From the NCBI GenBank assembly GCA_021735725.1, contig JAIPGS010000064.1:1-6087 (forward strand): a stretch of DNA of 6,087 nt. The letters are read 5' to 3'. Numbering within the stretch: the first letter of the stretch is position 1; each line of letters starts with the position of its first letter. The translations under genes were made by a program, and so were the position numbers. Below, piece by piece: positions 4,763 through 6,087 of this stretch. The notes under the pieces were generated by a model. That model searched no databases, was not told where the DNA came from, and was given only the letters and a program-made list of their open reading frames with translations. This stretch comes from Candidatus Babeliales bacterium. GTDB lineage: Bacteria > Babelota > Babeliae > Babelales > CAIQNR01.

Positions 4763-5911
4763 ATGAGTGTAAGAAAAATAAGAGCTTCTTGGTGGATAGA
4801 CTTTAGGTTTAATAATTCTAGATATAGAAAAAAGAGTCCTGTTAATTCTAAAGCAGGTGCTTATGACTATGAGGCACTACTTAGACAGAAACTAGCTAGA
4901 GGTGAAAGCATAGAAGAAGAAAAGACAGAGAAGAAACAACTCTTTTCTGAGTTTGCTTGGTATTGGTTTGAAACTTATGCTAAAACTAATAACAAACATT
5001 CTGAAATTCTCAATAAAGAGGGGATTTTGCGAGTTCACCTAGTGCCTTTCTTTGGAAAAGTAAAATTAGACAATATTAGTAATCAGTTAGTAGAAAAGTA
5101 TAAACGAGAAAAGCAGAAAACTAGACTATGTAATAAAAGTATAAACAATCACTTAACTGTGCTGAGAAAATGTCTAGAAACTGCCTTAGAGTGGCAAATA
5201 CTGGAAACTACGCCTAGAGTTAAGCTCCTTAAAACTCCTCCTTCTAAATTTGATTATCTAAATGAGTCAGAGTGTAAACTGCTACTTGATAATAGTAATG
5301 GTAATTTACACGATATGATTCTTTTAGCCCTAAATACTGGGCTTCGCTTTGGTGAATTAATAGCTTTGACTTGGAAAGACATAGACTTTGAAAAAAGACT
5401 GCTAACTATAAACAAAGCGATTGCTAAAGGAGTTTTAGGATCTACCAAAAGCAATAAAAACAGATATATTCCTTTAACTACTTCTGTTATTGAAATGCTA
5501 AGAAATAGAAAAAGAGATACTGAATTAATATTTTCTGAAAATGACAGTTTTCTTGGTCAAGCTAGATATGTAAAAAAACTACATAAATTATGCAAGGACT
5601 TAAAGTTTAGAAGAATTGGCTGGCATGTTCTTCGCCATACCTTTGCTTCACACCTAGCACAAAAAGGAATATCTCTAAAAGCAATTCAAGAACTACTAGG
5701 CCATAGTGATATTAAAACCACTATGCGATATGCTCATCTTAGCCCTAGAGAACTTAGACAAGCAGTAGATGTTTTAAGTTTTGGGCAACAGGTGGGCAAC
5801 GCCTCTGATTTTATTCTCAATTTACCAACTTCATATAAAGACGGGCAAAGTGATTTTAGCCCGTATATAAAGCAAAAAACAGAGCTTTTCAACTCTGTTT
5901 CTTGCGAATAA
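4763..5911 (+). CDS. int: Tyrosine recombinase (integrase) of the tRNA-Gly element
   Basis: A 382-residue site-specific recombinase that should integrate and excise the element at the tRNA-Gly core by a 3'-phosphotyrosine intermediate. Residues 1-50 (Arg/Trp/Tyr-rich) resemble an N-terminal arm-DNA-binding region. Residues about 60-150 form the helical core-binding domain. The catalytic domain (about 165-330) has the full set Arg195, Lys229, His288-X-X-Arg291, His314 and nucleophile Tyr323, so the enzyme looks active. About 55 residues continue beyond Tyr323. That tail is encoded over the right arm repeats (5782-5802, 5858-5869) and over the antisense tRNA terminator (5874-5900), so its sequence is partly dictated by DNA sites. 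The stop (5909-5911) is 4 bp before the att core. It lies 8 nt after xis with no Shine-Dalgarno, suggesting translational coupling. The family resembles, from memory, integrases of Patescibacteria. Confidence 0.95.
   Translation: MSVRKIRASWWIDFRFNNSRYRKKSPVNSKAGAYDYEALLRQKLARGESIEEEKTEKKQLFSEFAWYWFETYAKTNNKHSEILNKEGILRVHLVPFFGKVKLDNISNQLVEKYKREKQKTRLCNKSINNHLTVLRKCLETALEWQILETTPRVKLLKTPPSKFDYLNESECKLLLDNSNGNLHDMILLALNTGLRFGELIALTWKDIDFEKRLLTINKAIAKGVLGSTKSNKNRYIPLTTSVIEMLRNRKRDTELIFSENDSFLGQARYVKKLHKLCKDLKFRRIGWHVLRHTFASHLAQKGISLKAIQELLGHSDIKTTMRYAHLSPRELRQAVDVLSFGQQVGNASDFILNLPTSYKDGQSDFSPYIKQKTELFNSVSCE
5782..5869. repeat. Right-end arm-type repeats inside the int coding sequence
   Basis: GGGCAAC occurs at 5783-5789 and 5794-5800, 11 bp apart, within a 21-bp segment matching 765-785 at 18 positions. 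ACGGGC (5841-5846) forms an inverted pair with GCCCGT (5859-5864), and AGCCCGTATATA (5858-5869) duplicates 670-681. The order outward from the core, the 12-mer first and the heptamer pair next, is the same at both element ends. Confidence 0.55.
5874..5900 (-). terminator. Element-supplied terminator for tRNA-Gly, antisense within int
   Basis: The arms AAACAGAG (5877-5884) and CTCTGTTT (5893-5900) pair perfectly around an 8-nt loop. On the minus strand the stem runs into six Ts in total. It is 17 nt beyond the tRNA-Gly discriminator and lies inside the final codons of int. It repeats the stem of the host terminator at 583-608 at the same distance from the core, so integration would leave the tRNA with a working terminator. 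Confidence 0.7.
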
Positions 5912-5915
5912 TCAG

Positions 5916-5937
5916 TGAGCGGGTAACGGGAATCGAA
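5916..5937. repeat. Right attachment site within tRNA-Gly
   Basis: Identical over 22 bp to 625-646. It extends from 2 nt beyond the tRNA discriminator through the acceptor 3' strand and T-stem 3' strand into the T-loop. The tRNA remains complete on this side, so the crossover regenerated the gene. Confidence 0.9.
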
Positions 5938-5989
5938 CCCGTATCTCTACCTTGGCAAGGTAATATAATAGCCATTATACGATACCCGC
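5918..5989 (-). tRNA. tRNA-Gly (anticodon GCC)
   Basis: A 72-nt tRNA read on the minus strand. The acceptor stem GCGGGTA (5' end at 5989) pairs with TACCCGC (5925-5919), followed by discriminator T at 5918. The anticodon loop TTGCCAA places GCC at 5956-5954, stacked on a five-pair stem (one G-U). The T-arm is ACGGG-TTCGAAT-CCCGT. The D-arm carries the usual GG but is AT-rich. CCA is not encoded. It serves as the integration target; its 3' tail is duplicated at 625-646. Confidence 0.95.
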
Positions 5990-6005
5990 AGTTTTTAATA
6001 CTCTT

Positions 6006-6034
6006 ATTTTATTAAAACCAACAATTAAAGTCAA
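6006..6034 (-). promoter_or_regulatory. Promoter of tRNA-Gly
   Basis: On the minus strand TTGACT (6034-6029; 5 of 6) and TAAAAT (6011-6006; 5 of 6) are separated by 17 bp. The predicted start is about 10 nt before the mature tRNA 5' end at 5989. It is on the chromosomal side, so the element's insertion leaves tRNA transcription intact. Confidence 0.7.
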
Positions 6035-6087
6035 GGCTGATAATAAATATTTTCATAGAAGGTATAATACATAATGTGATTGGAGCG

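Larger units (their letters stand above)
625..5915. mobile_element. 5.3-kb integrative element in tRNA-Gly(GCC) carrying restriction-modification genes
   Basis: One repeat-to-repeat unit is 5291 bp. It is bounded by a perfect 22-bp direct repeat (625-646 and 5916-5937) matching the 3' end of an intact tRNA-Gly at the right edge. A tyrosine recombinase gene ends 4 bp before the right core, preceded by an excisionase-type gene, the standard module of a site-specific integrative element. The cargo is a leftward operon of an N6-adenine methyltransferase, a PD-(D/E)XK nuclease and an interrupted coiled-coil membrane protein. I see no replication, relaxase, capsid or secretion gene, so the element either depends on other elements to move between cells or is a minimal defence-carrying island. 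Both attachment cores are intact, so excision looks possible. The empty site would be positions 1-624 joined to 5916-6087. Confidence 0.88.

Noticed and set aside
6063..6068. Plus-strand TATAAT near the right edge as a promoter
   Set aside because: No convincing -35 lies 16-18 bp upstream (ATAATA at 6040-6045), and the hexamer is expected by chance in such AT-rich DNA.
1..6087. CRISPR array, relaxase, replication initiator or phage structural genes
   Set aside because: No regularly spaced repeat units and no coding frame with such motifs was seen on either strand.

Overview
The window is strongly AT-rich bacterial DNA and reads best as a low-GC chromosome carrying one complete, compact integrative element. 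The style (lysine/asparagine/isoleucine-rich proteins, TAA stops, a tRNA-Gly target, an integrase with an N-terminal arm-binding region) is compatible with Patescibacteria/CPR. That is an impression from memory, not a demonstrated assignment.

Layout. Positions 1-624 are left chromosomal flank: a small membrane-protein gene on the minus strand (11-460) with a strong Shine-Dalgarno and consensus promoter hexamers, then a minus-strand terminator (583-608). A 22-bp perfect direct repeat, at 625-646 and 5916-5937, bounds the element. The right copy lies inside the 3' end of an intact minus-strand tRNA-Gly(GCC) gene (5918-5989); the left copy is the duplicated tRNA 3' end. The element unit is 5291 bp. 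The tRNA has its own promoter at 6006-6034.

Inside the element, a leftward operon starts from a promoter at 4021-4049: a gamma-type N6-adenine DNA methyltransferase, an overlapping PD-(D/E)XK restriction endonuclease, and a coiled-coil/two-transmembrane protein of unknown function interrupted by one in-frame TAA. Diverging from it is an excisionase-integrase pair ending 4 bp before the right attachment core. The roughly 500-bp divergent region holds direct repeats, a long imperfect inverted repeat with a GC-rich tip, and a match to the rRNA antitermination signal boxA just before the excisionase start codon.

How it works together: the tyrosine recombinase, helped by the excisionase, would move the element in and out of tRNA-Gly, while the restriction-modification genes would favour retention and defend against foreign DNA. 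The element preserves the tRNA: it restores the 3' end and supplies a near copy of the tRNA's terminator, encoded antisense within the last codons of int. Matching repeat sets at both element ends look like integrase arm-type sites, and on the right they overlap the integrase coding sequence. I see no replication, conjugation or CRISPR genes. The least explained parts are the 4197-4338 inverted repeat, the boxA-like leader and the interrupted membrane gene.
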